A stretch of DNA of 24,957 nucleotides from positions 1 to 24,957 of the forward strand of contig QMOF01000005.1 of NCBI GenBank assembly GCA_003650185.1. Reading direction: 5' to 3'. This stretch comes from Chloroflexota bacterium (GTDB taxonomy: Bacteria > Chloroflexota > Dehalococcoidia > UBA2247 > RBG-13-53-26). The notes under the pieces were generated by a model, which saw nothing but the letters and a program-made list of their open reading frames with translations, searched no databases and was not told the origin of the DNA. This document shows positions 1-8,497 of the stretch, in pieces. Position numbers and translations under genes: made by a program. Within the stretch, counting starts at the first letter, position 1. Each line of letters begins with the position of its first letter.

Positions 1-413
1 ACGATTACCACGTCTCTTCTGTCAAAAAGAGCCCGGGTGGCAGCATGCCGCAGCTTGTCGATCTCCTCGTTGATATCGGTCTCTTTCTCTATGTAGGTAT
101 CAGTGTGCGGTATGTAGGCTTCCGGCTGGTAGTAATCGTAGTAGCTAACGAAGTACTCCACGGCATTATTGGGCAGGAACTCCTTGAACTCCGTGTATAG
201 TTGGGCGGCCAGGGTCTTATTGTGGGAGATCACCAGAGTGGGTTTCTGAAGCCGCTCCACGACGTTGGCCATGGTGAAGGTCTTACCGCTGCCGGTTACC
301 CCGAGAAGGGTCTGGTGCTTGTAGCCGCGCACCAGTCCCTCTACCAGCTTGTCTATCGCCTGCGGCTGATCACCGGTAGCCCTGAAATCTGAGACTATCT
401 GAAAAGGAGGCAT
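1..413 (-). CDS. uvrB: UvrABC system protein B, N-terminal part (cut by window edge)
   Basis: UvrB is the damage-verifying helicase-like subunit of bacterial nucleotide excision repair. It is loaded by UvrA and recruits UvrC. About 137 N-terminal residues are visible; the rest lies beyond the left edge. The Walker A motif GVTGSGKTFT lies near residues 38-47, followed by the UvrB signatures SHNKTLAAQLY and the beta-hairpin start YFVSYYDYYQPEAYIP, which are diagnostic of the family. The ATG at 411-413 is fixed as the start because an in-frame TAA lies only one codon upstream. The nuclease-like gene at 485-982 lies 71 bases upstream on the same strand, so the two may share a transcript. Identification is certain; nothing can be said about the missing C-terminus. 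Confidence 0.97.
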   Translation of the reverse strand, partial: MPPFQIVSDFRATGDQPQAIDKLVEGLVRGYKHQTLLGVTGSGKTFTMANVVERLQKPTLVISHNKTLAAQLYTEFKEFLPNNAVEYFVSYYDYYQPEAYIPHTDTYIEKETDINEEIDKLRHAATRALFDRRDVVI

Positions 414-484
414 AACTTACCTGGGCAGACTCCGTCCTTGATTGTTGACACGAGGGCCGCAGGCTCTGTCTATCCGGGGTTGTG

Positions 485-982
485 TCATGTTGCGTCCACC
501 TCCTCTGCAATCCCTATCTTCTCCACGGCAAGCTGCACGTAGTTCACCTGCCCGGCCTCAACCAGGTCCTTCAGCCGCCTCTCGTCATGGGACAGTCGCG
601 ACCTGCCCGACTTGACCTCGATGAAGTCGACTCCCTGGTCATACTTGATGCCGACGAAGTCAACGGGCTCCCCAAGGTAGAAAAGCCTGTCGTAGTGGGT
701 CAACTCGAAGGTGGCCATCAGCTCATGCAGTCTCCCACCCCGCTTGCTCAGGCTGCCTGTTATCGATTCCAGAACATCTCGGGGCAGTCTCCTCAGTATT
801 GCATGGGTGTCCTTGATGTCCTGCGCTGACACCGTAGTGGCCGAGGCAAGCTGGTCCAGCCGCAGCCTGAGCTCGCTCAGGTGCTGTTCAACCTCGGGCA
901 GCACCGTCGGTCTGGGCCGAAGGAGAAGGAAAAGCACCACAGCCAGTAACACCAGCACCACGCAGATCAAGAATATTTCCAT
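485..982 (-). CDS. Membrane-anchored Holliday-junction-resolvase-like endonuclease (PF10107-type)
   Basis: The 165-residue protein has one N-terminal membrane helix (about residues 3-21), a short helical stretch (30-75), and a C-terminal nuclease-like domain. That domain has D108, D115, D119 and an EVK triad (E122, K124) in the context VDFIEVKSG. This matches the predicted-endonuclease family described as distantly related to archaeal Holliday junction resolvases. The substrate is unknown. The acidic/ExK arrangement suggests metal-dependent phosphodiester cleavage, presumably on the cytoplasmic face. The start is supported by an AAGGAGG sequence about 8 bases upstream of the ATG. It lies between rsmG and uvrB in one orientation, so a link to DNA repair is plausible but inferred only from position. 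Confidence 0.82.
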   Translation of the reverse strand: MEIFLICVVLVLLAVVLFLLLRPRPTVLPEVEQHLSELRLRLDQLASATTVSAQDIKDTHAILRRLPRDVLESITGSLSKRGGRLHELMATFELTHYDRLFYLGEPVDFVGIKYDQGVDFIEVKSGRSRLSHDERRLKDLVEAGQVNYVQLAVEKIGIAEEVDAT

Positions 983-1109
983 GACCCTGCCCTCCTTGGG
1001 ACTCCGTGACCTATTTTAAGGCATGGCGGGGCATTAAAGAAGGTATGGATGCCGCAAATGTCTTCCAGACATAGGACAACGCATTCGCCGATGCTGAGGA
1101 AGAAGGAGG

Positions 1110-1829
1110 TCAAAGCGGCCGCTTTGCTGGTATACCTGGGCGGCGGGGGTAACGTTGCGGACTAGAGGAGACTTTCTCCACGATCACCAGCGAACGCTCA
1201 GTCAGGAAATCAGAGGCCACCGGTCTGATCTCTCTCAGTCTACCGCCGAGAAGCTTTATTGCCCTAGCGGCCTGATCGACCTCGTCCTCTATCGCCCCTT
1301 TCTTCTGGGCAATGAACAGGCCACCCAGACGGCAGAACGGCAAGCTCAGCTCTGCTACAGTCGGAAGTCGGCTGACTGCCCGTGAGACGACTGCATCGAA
1401 CGCCTCACGGTGCTCGGGTTGGTGGGCCAGTTCCTCAGCCCGGTCGGTCAACACCTCCACGTTTTCCAGTCCCAGTCTGTCCGAGACGTGCTTCAAGAAG
1501 CCAGTCTTCTTGGTTACCGACTCCAGAAGCACCAGCCTTATCTGGGGAACCACGAGCTTGATTGGGATGCCCGGCAGCCCTGCACCCGTGCCAACATCCA
1601 GCAGGTCCATCCCTCCCTCGCTCCCGAGGATCTCCCCCAACGCTGGTACCACAGTGAGCGAGTCCAGGAAATGCTTGACCTGTACCTCCTCAAATTCGGT
1701 GATGGCGGTGAGGTTCATCCTCCGGTTCCACGCAACGAGTTCCTCGTAGTAAAGCTGGAACCGATCAGTCTGTTCCTTCGAAAGAACAATGCCGAGTTGC
1801 TTTGCACCCTGTACCAGCTTGTCCATCAC
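1110..1829 (-). CDS. rsmG: 16S rRNA (guanine527-N7)-methyltransferase RsmG (GidB)
   Basis: RsmG transfers a methyl group from S-adenosylmethionine to N7 of G527 in 16S rRNA. The 239-residue length is usual for the family. Family motifs are present in order: MNLTAI (38-43), HFLDSL (53-58), the SAM-binding loop DVGTGAGLPGIP (78-89), and VVSRAVSRL (147-155). The C-terminus is a basic, proline-rich tail (around RRPGIPAKRPL) that looks like an unstructured extension. The first of two adjacent Met codons was taken as the start. It stands 107 bases downstream of the CoA-transferase gene on the same strand. The product is clear from the motifs. Confidence 0.96.
   Translation of the reverse strand: MMDKLVQGAKQLGIVLSKEQTDRFQLYYEELVAWNRRMNLTAITEFEEVQVKHFLDSLTVVPALGEILGSEGGMDLLDVGTGAGLPGIPIKLVVPQIRLVLLESVTKKTGFLKHVSDRLGLENVEVLTDRAEELAHQPEHREAFDAVVSRAVSRLPTVAELSLPFCRLGGLFIAQKKGAIEDEVDQAARAIKLLGGRLREIRPVASDFLTERSLVIVEKVSSSPQRYPRRPGIPAKRPL
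1111..1126. repeat. Perfect 16-bp palindrome over the rsmG stop codon
   Basis: CAAAGCGGCCGCTTTG reads the same on both strands and overlaps the last codons and stop of rsmG. There is no loop and no T-run, so it is not a normal terminator. It could be a chance palindrome. Confidence 0.4.
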
Positions 1830-1935
1830 CAGGGACCCTGCATGTACTCAATGGTAGCGTGGGCTGAGACGTCAGGCTAGCGCAGAAAGCTTCCAGGAAG
1901 CCGGTGTGTCAGTCGGCCGCAGGCAATTCGCCTTG

Positions 1936-3153
1936 TTAGTAGATCACCTTCTCTGATTCGAGGCGGGCGATCTCTTCGTCGGACATGCCCAGGAGTTCTT
2001 TGAAAACGTAGCTGTTGTGCTCTCCGAGGAGGGGAGAGCGGTGCCGGATTTCGGTGGGATTGTCGGGCAGCACCCAGGCTGTGTTGGCGATGAAATCGAC
2101 GCCGGTGGTGGGGTGCTCGACCTCCAGATATGTCCGCCTCTCTTGCAGGTGGGGATCGAAGAACCGGCCCTCGGTATCCAGGCAGGGCGCCGCCGCCACC
2201 CCGTGCTTCTGGAGTATGTCGGTAGCCTCGTAGTGCGTGTAGTTGACAGTCCACTCTGTGATCAGTCTGTCGAGCTCTTCCTGGTGCTTGAGGCGGCTGT
2301 ACTTGTCAGCAAACCTCTCGTCCTGGGCCCACGGTGGGTTGCCGATTGCCTCGCAGAAGTTCTTCCATTCCTGCTCCGTCTTGACACCGATGGAGACCCA
2401 GTTGTCCTCTCCTTTGCAGCGGTAGTTATTGTGGGGGCACATGGTGGGGTAGCGATTGCCCTGCGTTCCCAGGACATTCCCATTCATGACATATTCCATT
2501 ACCGCCTCGCCAGCTATGCCAATGACGGCCTCCAACTGGGCCATCTCGATGAACTGGCCCTTGCCAGTCCTCTTGCGGTAGCGGAGGGCGGCCAGAACAG
2601 CGAAAGCGCCATGAAGTGCGCTGTTCACGTCGGCATACGCCTGCTGTAGCCCCAAGACACGCTCTCCATAGTAGCCCACCAGGTTGTCAACCCCGGCCAG
2701 CCCGGTCAGGGAAGGCCCGTAGGTCTGGGCATCCCGCAGCGGGCCGTAGTGCCCGGTAGCGGGCAGAGAGATCATGATGATGCCGGGGTTCACCTTCGCC
2801 AGGGACTCGTAGTGAAGGTCGTGATCCCTCATCACCTTGGGAGAGAAGTTCTCCACCACGATGTCGCTTATCTTGACCAACTGCTTAATGATGGGTATGG
2901 CGGCGGGCTGCGCCATGTCCAGTGTCACGCTCAACTGATTGCGGACACCGCTGTGGAACCAGGGGTCTCTATCAGGATCCCTATCGAGGTTGTCAGGGCT
3001 GAGCCTCATGGAGTCTACGCGGCTCCTGGTCTCTATCTTTATCACCTCGGCTCCCAGGTCACCCATCATGGTGGCCAGATAAGGGCCGGCAAAGACCCAG
3101 CCAAAGTTGATCACCCTGTAACCCTGAAGAGGGTATTGTCTTTCCTGGCTCAT
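1936..3153 (-). CDS. CaiB/BaiF family (class III) CoA-transferase, subunit with catalytic Asp
   Basis: The 405-residue protein belongs to the class III CoA-transferases, which move CoA between carboxylic acids through an aspartyl-CoA thioester. The N-terminal signature GYRVINFGWVFAGPYLATMM and GDLGAEVIKIE (31-41) are typical. The segment around YADVNSALHGAFAVLAAL aligns with the active-site region of formyl-CoA transferase and places the catalytic Asp at D175. The acid substrate cannot be told from sequence. The ATG at 3151-3153 was chosen because it overlaps the preceding gene's stop as ATGA. The longer frame upstream of it only shadows that gene. The tight coupling with a second, similar transferase points to a heteromeric enzyme. 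Confidence 0.9.
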   Translation of the reverse strand: MSQERQYPLQGYRVINFGWVFAGPYLATMMGDLGAEVIKIETRSRVDSMRLSPDNLDRDPDRDPWFHSGVRNQLSVTLDMAQPAAIPIIKQLVKISDIVVENFSPKVMRDHDLHYESLAKVNPGIIMISLPATGHYGPLRDAQTYGPSLTGLAGVDNLVGYYGERVLGLQQAYADVNSALHGAFAVLAALRYRKRTGKGQFIEMAQLEAVIGIAGEAVMEYVMNGNVLGTQGNRYPTMCPHNNYRCKGEDNWVSIGVKTEQEWKNFCEAIGNPPWAQDERFADKYSRLKHQEELDRLITEWTVNYTHYEATDILQKHGVAAAPCLDTEGRFFDPHLQERRTYLEVEHPTTGVDFIANTAWVLPDNPTEIRHRSPLLGEHNSYVFKELLGMSDEEIARLESEKVIY

Positions 3154-4373
3154 ATGACTCCCGCGTTGCGTAGTCTCTCCAGGTCTTCCCTGGCATAGCC
3201 CAGCCGGTTGCAGTAGACTTCCTCGTTGTGCTGGCCGAGAAGCGGCGCAGGCCGCTCTATGGCCCACGGGCTCTCTGAGAACTTGCCTGGGGCGCCTGGG
3301 TATTTCAACCTGCCAGCGACAGGATGGTCAAACTCAACAAAGTAGTCTCGCACCTTCAGGTGTTCATCATTCACCACTTCTTCCATGTTCCGCACCGGGG
3401 CGAAGGGTATCCTCTTCTCCCGGCACATGGCGTATATCTCCTGCTTGGTATGCGCCATCAGCCAGGGTGCCAGCAGAGCATCCATCTCGTCGGCGTATTT
3501 CAGGCTTAGCTCACGCCGGTCCTGGAACCTGGGGTCATTGGCGTACCACTCGGGCACCTGCCCATCGCCCACTATCTCCAGGAACCTCTTCCACTGATAG
3601 CCTTGAATGGCGATCATACTCATGAACCCGTCTTTGCACGGGAGTATAGTGTAAGGGTAAACCCCTGGCGTACGATGCCCCCAACGCATTCTCTTCATGC
3701 CATGCATTATGAACGAAGACTCCTGGTTTCCGGTGTGCAGAGTAGCCCAGACCTGTGCTTCCGAGATGTCTACCTGCTGGCCTCTGCCGCTGAAGTCGCG
3801 CGCGAACAAGGCGGCCATGGCGGCGGCAGCCCCAGCGGCGCCGCTCTGGTAGTGTCCGAGACACAGCGGAGGAGTTAGCGGCTCGCGGCCCGGCTCGCCA
3901 GCGCATACGCTCTGACCTCCCAACGCGCTGGCGTTGATGGCATAACCCTTGTAGTCTTTGTACGGCCCAGTCTGCCCAAACGCAGTAATAGAGACCATTA
4001 TGAGCCCGGGGTTCATCCCTTGCAGACTGGTGTAGTCAAGGCCCAGGCTGACCATAGCGGCCGGTGCATGGTCTTCAATCAGTATGTCGGCCTTCTTCAC
4101 CAGCTCCGTCAGGATCTTCTTTCCGGTGAATATCTCGGGGTCCAGGGTGATGCCGAGCTTGTTGGCGTTGAGGTAGAGGAAAAGGCCGCTCTTTTCTGGA
4201 TGGGGAATGTGGCCGGGGAAAGGCCCGCGCTGCCTGGCCTCGTCACCGGTACCGGGCTTCTCTATCTTGATGACCTCGGCGCCGAGGTCGGCCAGGAGCT
4301 TACCGCAGTATGGTCCGGCAATGAAATCGGCCCACTCCAGAACCTTCAGTCCGCTGAGCGCCTTGTCGGCCAT
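3150..4373 (-). CDS. CaiB/BaiF family CoA-transferase, subunit with His at the catalytic Asp position
   Basis: The 407-residue class III CoA-transferase homologue has N-terminal LKVLEWADFIAGPYCGKLLA and LGAEVIKIEKPGTGD (30-44), both family hallmarks. In the active-site segment the catalytic Asp is replaced: my hand alignment of CLGHYQSGAAGAAAAMAAL puts H174 there. Its stop overlaps the start of the next gene by four bases, so the two are probably translated together. Known heteromeric relatives, such as the benzylsuccinate (BbsEF) and malate (SmtAB) CoA-transferases, also pair two related subunits. I infer a structural or regulatory subunit here; an active enzyme with altered chemistry is the alternative. 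Confidence 0.88.
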   Translation of the reverse strand: MADKALSGLKVLEWADFIAGPYCGKLLADLGAEVIKIEKPGTGDEARQRGPFPGHIPHPEKSGLFLYLNANKLGITLDPEIFTGKKILTELVKKADILIEDHAPAAMVSLGLDYTSLQGMNPGLIMVSITAFGQTGPYKDYKGYAINASALGGQSVCAGEPGREPLTPPLCLGHYQSGAAGAAAAMAALFARDFSGRGQQVDISEAQVWATLHTGNQESSFIMHGMKRMRWGHRTPGVYPYTILPCKDGFMSMIAIQGYQWKRFLEIVGDGQVPEWYANDPRFQDRRELSLKYADEMDALLAPWLMAHTKQEIYAMCREKRIPFAPVRNMEEVVNDEHLKVRDYFVEFDHPVAGRLKYPGAPGKFSESPWAIERPAPLLGQHNEEVYCNRLGYAREDLERLRNAGVI

Positions 4374-4456
4374 ACCAACTCAGGATTATACCTGACAGGA
4401 ATGCATTCCGCAAATAACGGAGGCGGGGACACACCGCAGGCCGTGCCCCCGGAGAC

Positions 4457-5401
4457 TCATCCTGACACCACCCGATAGCCGTTCTCCCCAACCCCGAGCC
4501 CGTGCCTGAGGGCAGTGGCAACCTGGGGAGCGTCCCATGGGTTGGCAGTGAGCCTGTTCCTGGCCCGGTAGGACAGCAGTACCTTGAGTGCCTCCACGTC
4601 TATGGCCACCATGTCTCCTGAAGCCAATATGATGCCTGGCTCCACCAGTTCCCCTTTGTCCGGTCCTCCGGACACAAAGGCCCTTCGGCCATCCATGATG
4701 ATCAGGTCGGGCTGTCGAAACAGGTTGACCTCGGCCACCTTGCGTTCCAGCTCCCTCCGGTGCATGGCACGACGCTCGCCAGGGTGCACCAGGCCCACGG
4801 CCAGCTTGAGGGACAGCGAGAAGCGGGCCAGCTTGTGGGTCTTCATACACGGAAGGTAGACCAGCCTGGTCGCCTCGTAAGCAGCCCTGGGCACCGTCAC
4901 TTCCTTGAGGTAGTCACCTTTGATTTGAACCCGGACCCAGTCCTTCGCCCTGTCGTCGAATATGACCAGCTCCACCCCCATACCAGCCAGCAACTCCGGC
5001 ACCCCGAGCTTGGCCGCGGTGAGTCTCGTCGGCCTCCACATGCCGCCGGAACTCTCGCCTACCACGACCCTGGCACCTGCCTCCATCAGAAGCTCCAGGA
5101 CGACTCGTAGAAAGTTAAGGTCGGTCGAGCCAGGGAAGGGATCCGGGCTGTTGAAGTTGGGCCTTACCATTACGGTCTCGCCTGCAGCAGCCAGCCTGTC
5201 CAGGCCCCCCAGCAACTCAATGCTCCTGGCAACCGAACCACGAAGATCAGGACCTGCCTTCACCCTGCTGACCAGTGGCACGTTGTCCTGCCGCCAGACG
5301 TTTTCCCGGCGTGGCTTCGCCGGGGCGACAGGCAGCCCATCCGGTCTCCTGTCCATAAGGAAGTGATAAATGCCGCGGAGAGTATCCATCAGAGTGCTCA
5401 T
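4457..5401 (-). CDS. DUF362 domain-containing protein
   Basis: The protein is about 314 residues from the chosen start. It matches the DUF362 family, whose role is not established. Recognisable segments are VMVRPNFNSPDPFPGSTD, the following GARVVVGESSGG, the YLPCMKTH segment and the LIIMDGRRAFVSGGPDKGE motif near the C-terminus. No ferredoxin-type cysteine cluster is visible, unlike some longer members. An upstream in-frame ATG at 5491 would add 30 residues of low-complexity Arg/Tyr/Pro sequence. I prefer 5401 because homology-like sequence begins there, though neither start has a good ribosome-binding site. It lies 83 bases upstream of the CoA-transferase pair on the same strand and may be co-transcribed with it. 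Confidence 0.8.
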   Translation of the reverse strand: MSTLMDTLRGIYHFLMDRRPDGLPVAPAKPRRENVWRQDNVPLVSRVKAGPDLRGSVARSIELLGGLDRLAAAGETVMVRPNFNSPDPFPGSTDLNFLRVVLELLMEAGARVVVGESSGGMWRPTRLTAAKLGVPELLAGMGVELVIFDDRAKDWVRVQIKGDYLKEVTVPRAAYEATRLVYLPCMKTHKLARFSLSLKLAVGLVHPGERRAMHRRELERKVAEVNLFRQPDLIIMDGRRAFVSGGPDKGELVEPGIILASGDMVAIDVEALKVLLSYRARNRLTANPWDAPQVATALRHGLGVGENGYRVVSG

Positions 5402-5787
5402 TAGAGGAGGACTGCCGTTGTATCTTTGTCGTCTATTGTAGTAGCTTGCGGGCCATCCGGCTATAGTGGTCGGCCCATGTCGACGGTTCACGGATTGGGT
5501 GCTTGCACGTACCGGAAGTGGGTAGAACCCCCCATTACTCCAGAGATCGCCTGGTATATTATCCTTGGTCGGTCACTGCTGCGGCGCCTCTCGGGATTGC
5601 CGCTCTGCCAGACTATGACTATAGGGTCCTTCGCCTCAGCGAGCCTGCGAACGGACACCCCGTACAGCCGGGGCACGCCCTGTCCAGGCCCGTGTGGGCC
5701 ATCAGGAAACAGCTTGATTATTGGCTGTTTATAATGTAGCATCGCTCCGTCAGCGTGGCGGGCAATCATTCGAGAGCACCGTAGAAT
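5402..5787. other. Divergent intergenic region between DUF362 and STT3 genes
   Basis: About 390 bases separate two divergently oriented genes, so promoters for both should lie here. No convincing ORF or RNA gene was found. The only clear element is a TATAAT hexamer listed separately. Confidence 0.5.
5730..5735 (+). promoter_or_regulatory. Candidate -10 element (TATAAT) for the STT3 gene
   Basis: A perfect TATAAT lies 52 bases upstream of the STT3 start codon. No recognisable -35 hexamer is seen at 16-18 bases upstream; TTGATT at 5714 is too close. It is therefore a weak promoter call. Confidence 0.3.
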
Positions 5788-7602
5788 ATGACGGCCAAGA
5801 GCAAACGAGCCAGGAAAGGTGTCGCGGCCAAGAAGGCAGCGGCCAGGGGAGCCCCACCCAGGCAGCAACCACCATCCCAGAAGCGGACTTCGGCTGGAAA
5901 GCCGCCTCCCAAAAAGGCAGGGACGGCTCCCGCCTTCTTCAGCTTCGACAACAAGCGCTTCGTCCTCCTCTGCCTTCTGGCTGTTCTGGGCTTCGCCTTT
6001 TTTGTCCGCTGCCTGCACCTGTTCGACTCCAGTCACTATTACATAATCAGCGCCGACTCCCACGTCTTCCACTGGATGGCGGGAGAGATCATGGACGGCC
6101 AGGCGATCCCGGACAGGTTCCCCAGCGGACTGGCCTACCCGATGGCCTACATTGCCAGCGCTGTCGGCTTTGTCTTCAGCCTGTCAGACGAGCATGCGCT
6201 GGAGCTTGTCACCAGGTACCTGGCACCCTTTCTGGCCGTGATTACGTGCGTCGTGCTTTACGTGGCCGCCAGCAGACTCTATGACCGGCGCGTGGGGCTT
6301 ATGTCTGCTTTCGCCTGGGCAGTCCTGCCCCATGCCTACTTCATCCAGGGTGCGGGGTATGTCGACCGTGACCCGTTCAACGTCCTGCTGGTGGCAATCG
6401 GCGCTTTTGTTTTCGTCTTCAGCAAGAGGTGGCACCGCCAAATAGGTCGTTTGGACGTCGGATGGGTGCTCGGTGCCCTGCTCGTGCTGGTCATCGAGTT
6501 CATACTGTATCTGGAGTGGTCGTGGGTTGGGCCAGGGCTGGTGCTGGCCATTATCCTGGCCTATTCTGCCGGCGACTTTGTGGTTGAGTTCCTGAAACAG
6601 GGAGAGAGCGGCTCCATGGCTCGCTACCAGCCGGAGTCGGAGCATTTGTCCGTCAGGCTCAAGAGCGCCCTGAAGCAGACTAGCTGGCAACCTCTGGCTC
6701 TCGTCCTGTCTCTCAATATATTGGTCTCCCTGGTGAACTTCGGCCTGACAGCTAAGACCTTCAGCTTCATTGGCTCGGTCCTTGCCGCTGGCAGTGGTGA
6801 GATCGCGGAGCTTCAGGGCCTGGGCTTTAGTGACTTGCTCCTCTTTCAGTTCTTCCTTCTTCTGATCCCGGTCGGGCTATTCCTGGCTCTGATGAGGCAC
6901 CAAAAGGGAGACATACTGGTTGTGACCTGGTTTGTGAGCTTCTTCGTCCTGAGCCTCTTCTCCCGGCGCACCATCCTCTATGCCACGCCCGCAGCGGCTG
7001 TGCTTGGCGGCATCGTCTTGGGCAACCTGATCGACTTTCGCTACAGCCGTGAGGCTGGCCGGATTGTCCAGAAGATAGTGGCTGTGATTGTTGTAGGCAT
7101 CCTGCTGGGGCTGTCCTCGCTGGCCCAATCGCTGGGAAGCGAGCCAAGAGTAGCAGCCAACAACGCCTGGTACGATGCTCTTGTGTATCTCAAGGACAAC
7201 ACGGAAGAGGACGCCATTGTAATGACCTGGTGGGACTACGGATACTGGATACTTGACGTGGCCGGGCGAAGGCCAGTGGTCGATGGCGGTCTGTACGGGC
7301 ATGGCGGGTATCAGGACGACGATATAGCATTAGTCTACTGCACCGAAGACGCATCGGAGGCGGTCCAGGTAATGCAGAAGTACAAAGCCGACTACCTGGT
7401 CTTCTCAGAGGTGGAACACGAAATCTGGTCCACCATTTTGAGCCGTGGCTGGCCCCAGGTGAAGCCCGGCGAGGACTGGACCCCTCTGTGGCGTCGCGCC
7501 CTCGATGGCAACTTTCACTCCGAGGATGGGCTGGAGAGGATATACCCCGCTCCCGAGGTGCAGGACCCAGAGATAGTGATCCTGGCCCTGAAAGAGGGAT
7601 GA
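5788..7602 (+). CDS. STT3/AglB/PglB-family oligosaccharyltransferase
   Basis: This integral membrane enzyme of 604 residues would transfer a lipid-linked glycan to Asn in N-X-S/T sequons on the outer membrane face. After a basic, Lys/Ala/Pro-rich cytosolic tail (1-50) come about a dozen membrane helices. The family landmarks are present: a first acidic motif around D90 (SADSHVFHW), a second DxD motif at D193-D195 (YVDRDPFN), an external-loop acidic motif GEIAEL (E338/E341), and the signature WWDYG at 481-485. The C-terminal soluble part is short compared with AglB. Downstream genes are a rhomboid protease and a small membrane protein, with no other glycan genes in view. The archaellum operon about 2.4 kb downstream supplies plausible acceptor proteins; that link is inference. 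Confidence 0.93.
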   Translation: MTAKSKRARKGVAAKKAAARGAPPRQQPPSQKRTSAGKPPPKKAGTAPAFFSFDNKRFVLLCLLAVLGFAFFVRCLHLFDSSHYYIISADSHVFHWMAGEIMDGQAIPDRFPSGLAYPMAYIASAVGFVFSLSDEHALELVTRYLAPFLAVITCVVLYVAASRLYDRRVGLMSAFAWAVLPHAYFIQGAGYVDRDPFNVLLVAIGAFVFVFSKRWHRQIGRLDVGWVLGALLVLVIEFILYLEWSWVGPGLVLAIILAYSAGDFVVEFLKQGESGSMARYQPESEHLSVRLKSALKQTSWQPLALVLSLNILVSLVNFGLTAKTFSFIGSVLAAGSGEIAELQGLGFSDLLLFQFFLLLIPVGLFLALMRHQKGDILVVTWFVSFFVLSLFSRRTILYATPAAAVLGGIVLGNLIDFRYSREAGRIVQKIVAVIVVGILLGLSSLAQSLGSEPRVAANNAWYDALVYLKDNTEEDAIVMTWWDYGYWILDVAGRRPVVDGGLYGHGGYQDDDIALVYCTEDASEAVQVMQKYKADYLVFSEVEHEIWSTILSRGWPQVKPGEDWTPLWRRALDGNFHSEDGLERIYPAPEVQDPEIVILALKEG

Positions 7603-7687
7603 CAGCCACAAACCCACCGTGACTGGCATTAGCACCTGGCGTTTGCCATCGCTACCCGGCCAGGAGCCTGACCGGGCAAGAAGAACA

Positions 7688-8272
7688 ATGTCATACAGAC
7701 GTTATCGGCCAACCACCGTCAGCCCCATAGTCATTCTTATCGGTATTAACGCGCTGGTGTTTCTGGCGACCAGCGCAGATGACAACCTGATATACACGCT
7801 CGGCCTGCGGCCGGAGGCCCTCTCGGAGAGACCCTGGACCATTGTCACCAACCTCTTCGTCCATGGTGGTTTCGGGCACATCCTGGCCAACATGCTGACC
7901 CTCTACTTCTTTGGGACCTACCTGTCCCGGCTGCTGGGCTGGCGCGATTGCCTGTTCATCTACTTCCTTGGCGGACTACTTGGGAACGTCTTCTTTATAC
8001 TGCTGGCGCCGCCAGACTACGTCGGCATCGGGGCCTCGGGGGCAGTCTTTGCCCTCGGAGGGACGCTTACTGTGCTGCGGCCGAACCTGCGCGTCATAGT
8101 ATTTCCCATACCGGCCCCTATCCCCCTCTGGGTGGCCGTGCTCGGTGGTTTCGTGATCATCTCCTTCTTCCCCAACGTGGCCTGGCAGGCCCACCTGGGC
8201 GGTCTTGTCCTGGGTCTGGCGGCAGGCGCATTCTTCAGACCGCGCAGTCGCCGCACGCCCTACTACTGGTAG
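7688..8272 (+). CDS. Rhomboid family intramembrane serine protease
   Basis: The 194-residue polytopic membrane protein has the full rhomboid motif set. HGGFGHILAN carries H59, H64 and N68. GASG carries the catalytic Ser117. AHLGG carries the catalytic His169. About six membrane helices are present, as in minimal bacterial rhomboids, and the C-terminus is short and basic. The ATG at 7688 was chosen because the 23 residues before it look unlike the family N-terminus. It follows the STT3 gene by 85 bases on the same strand and may share its transcript. Substrates are unknown; any link with archaellum proteins would be speculation. Confidence 0.92.
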   Translation: MSYRRYRPTTVSPIVILIGINALVFLATSADDNLIYTLGLRPEALSERPWTIVTNLFVHGGFGHILANMLTLYFFGTYLSRLLGWRDCLFIYFLGGLLGNVFFILLAPPDYVGIGASGAVFALGGTLTVLRPNLRVIVFPIPAPIPLWVAVLGGFVIISFFPNVAWQAHLGGLVLGLAAGAFFRPRSRRTPYYW

Positions 8273-8382
8273 CCCCCGTCGCAAGGCGGTGTGCCGAGAC
8301 CGGCCTCCCGTCTCTGGTCCAACCAGCAAGCCAGCGCCTCCCTGCTCTGCTAACTGTAACCTCTTCTTCACTTCTGGGCGCC

Positions 8383-8403
8383 GTTCTTAACCGGTTCTTA
8401 ACC
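8383..8403. repeat. Two direct repeats GTTCTTAACC, 11-bp period
   Basis: GTTCTTAACC occurs at 8383-8392 and 8394-8403, one helical turn apart. Each copy is also internally symmetric (GGTT/AACC). An 11-bp period is typical of binding sites for OmpR/PhoB-family response regulators. The site stands about 140 bases upstream of the small membrane protein gene. Confidence 0.4.
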
Positions 8404-8497
8404 CTGACGAGGTAGTCTCCATGTAGATCGAGAAGGATGATACGCTACTCGCACGAGCTGCGTCCGGTCTGGGCAGACGGGCCTATAAAAGAGGGAA

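Noticed and set aside
1866..1935. Hairpin GCTTCC/GGAAGC after the CoA-transferase as an intrinsic terminator
   Set aside because: The stem has almost no loop and no T-run follows on the minus strand.
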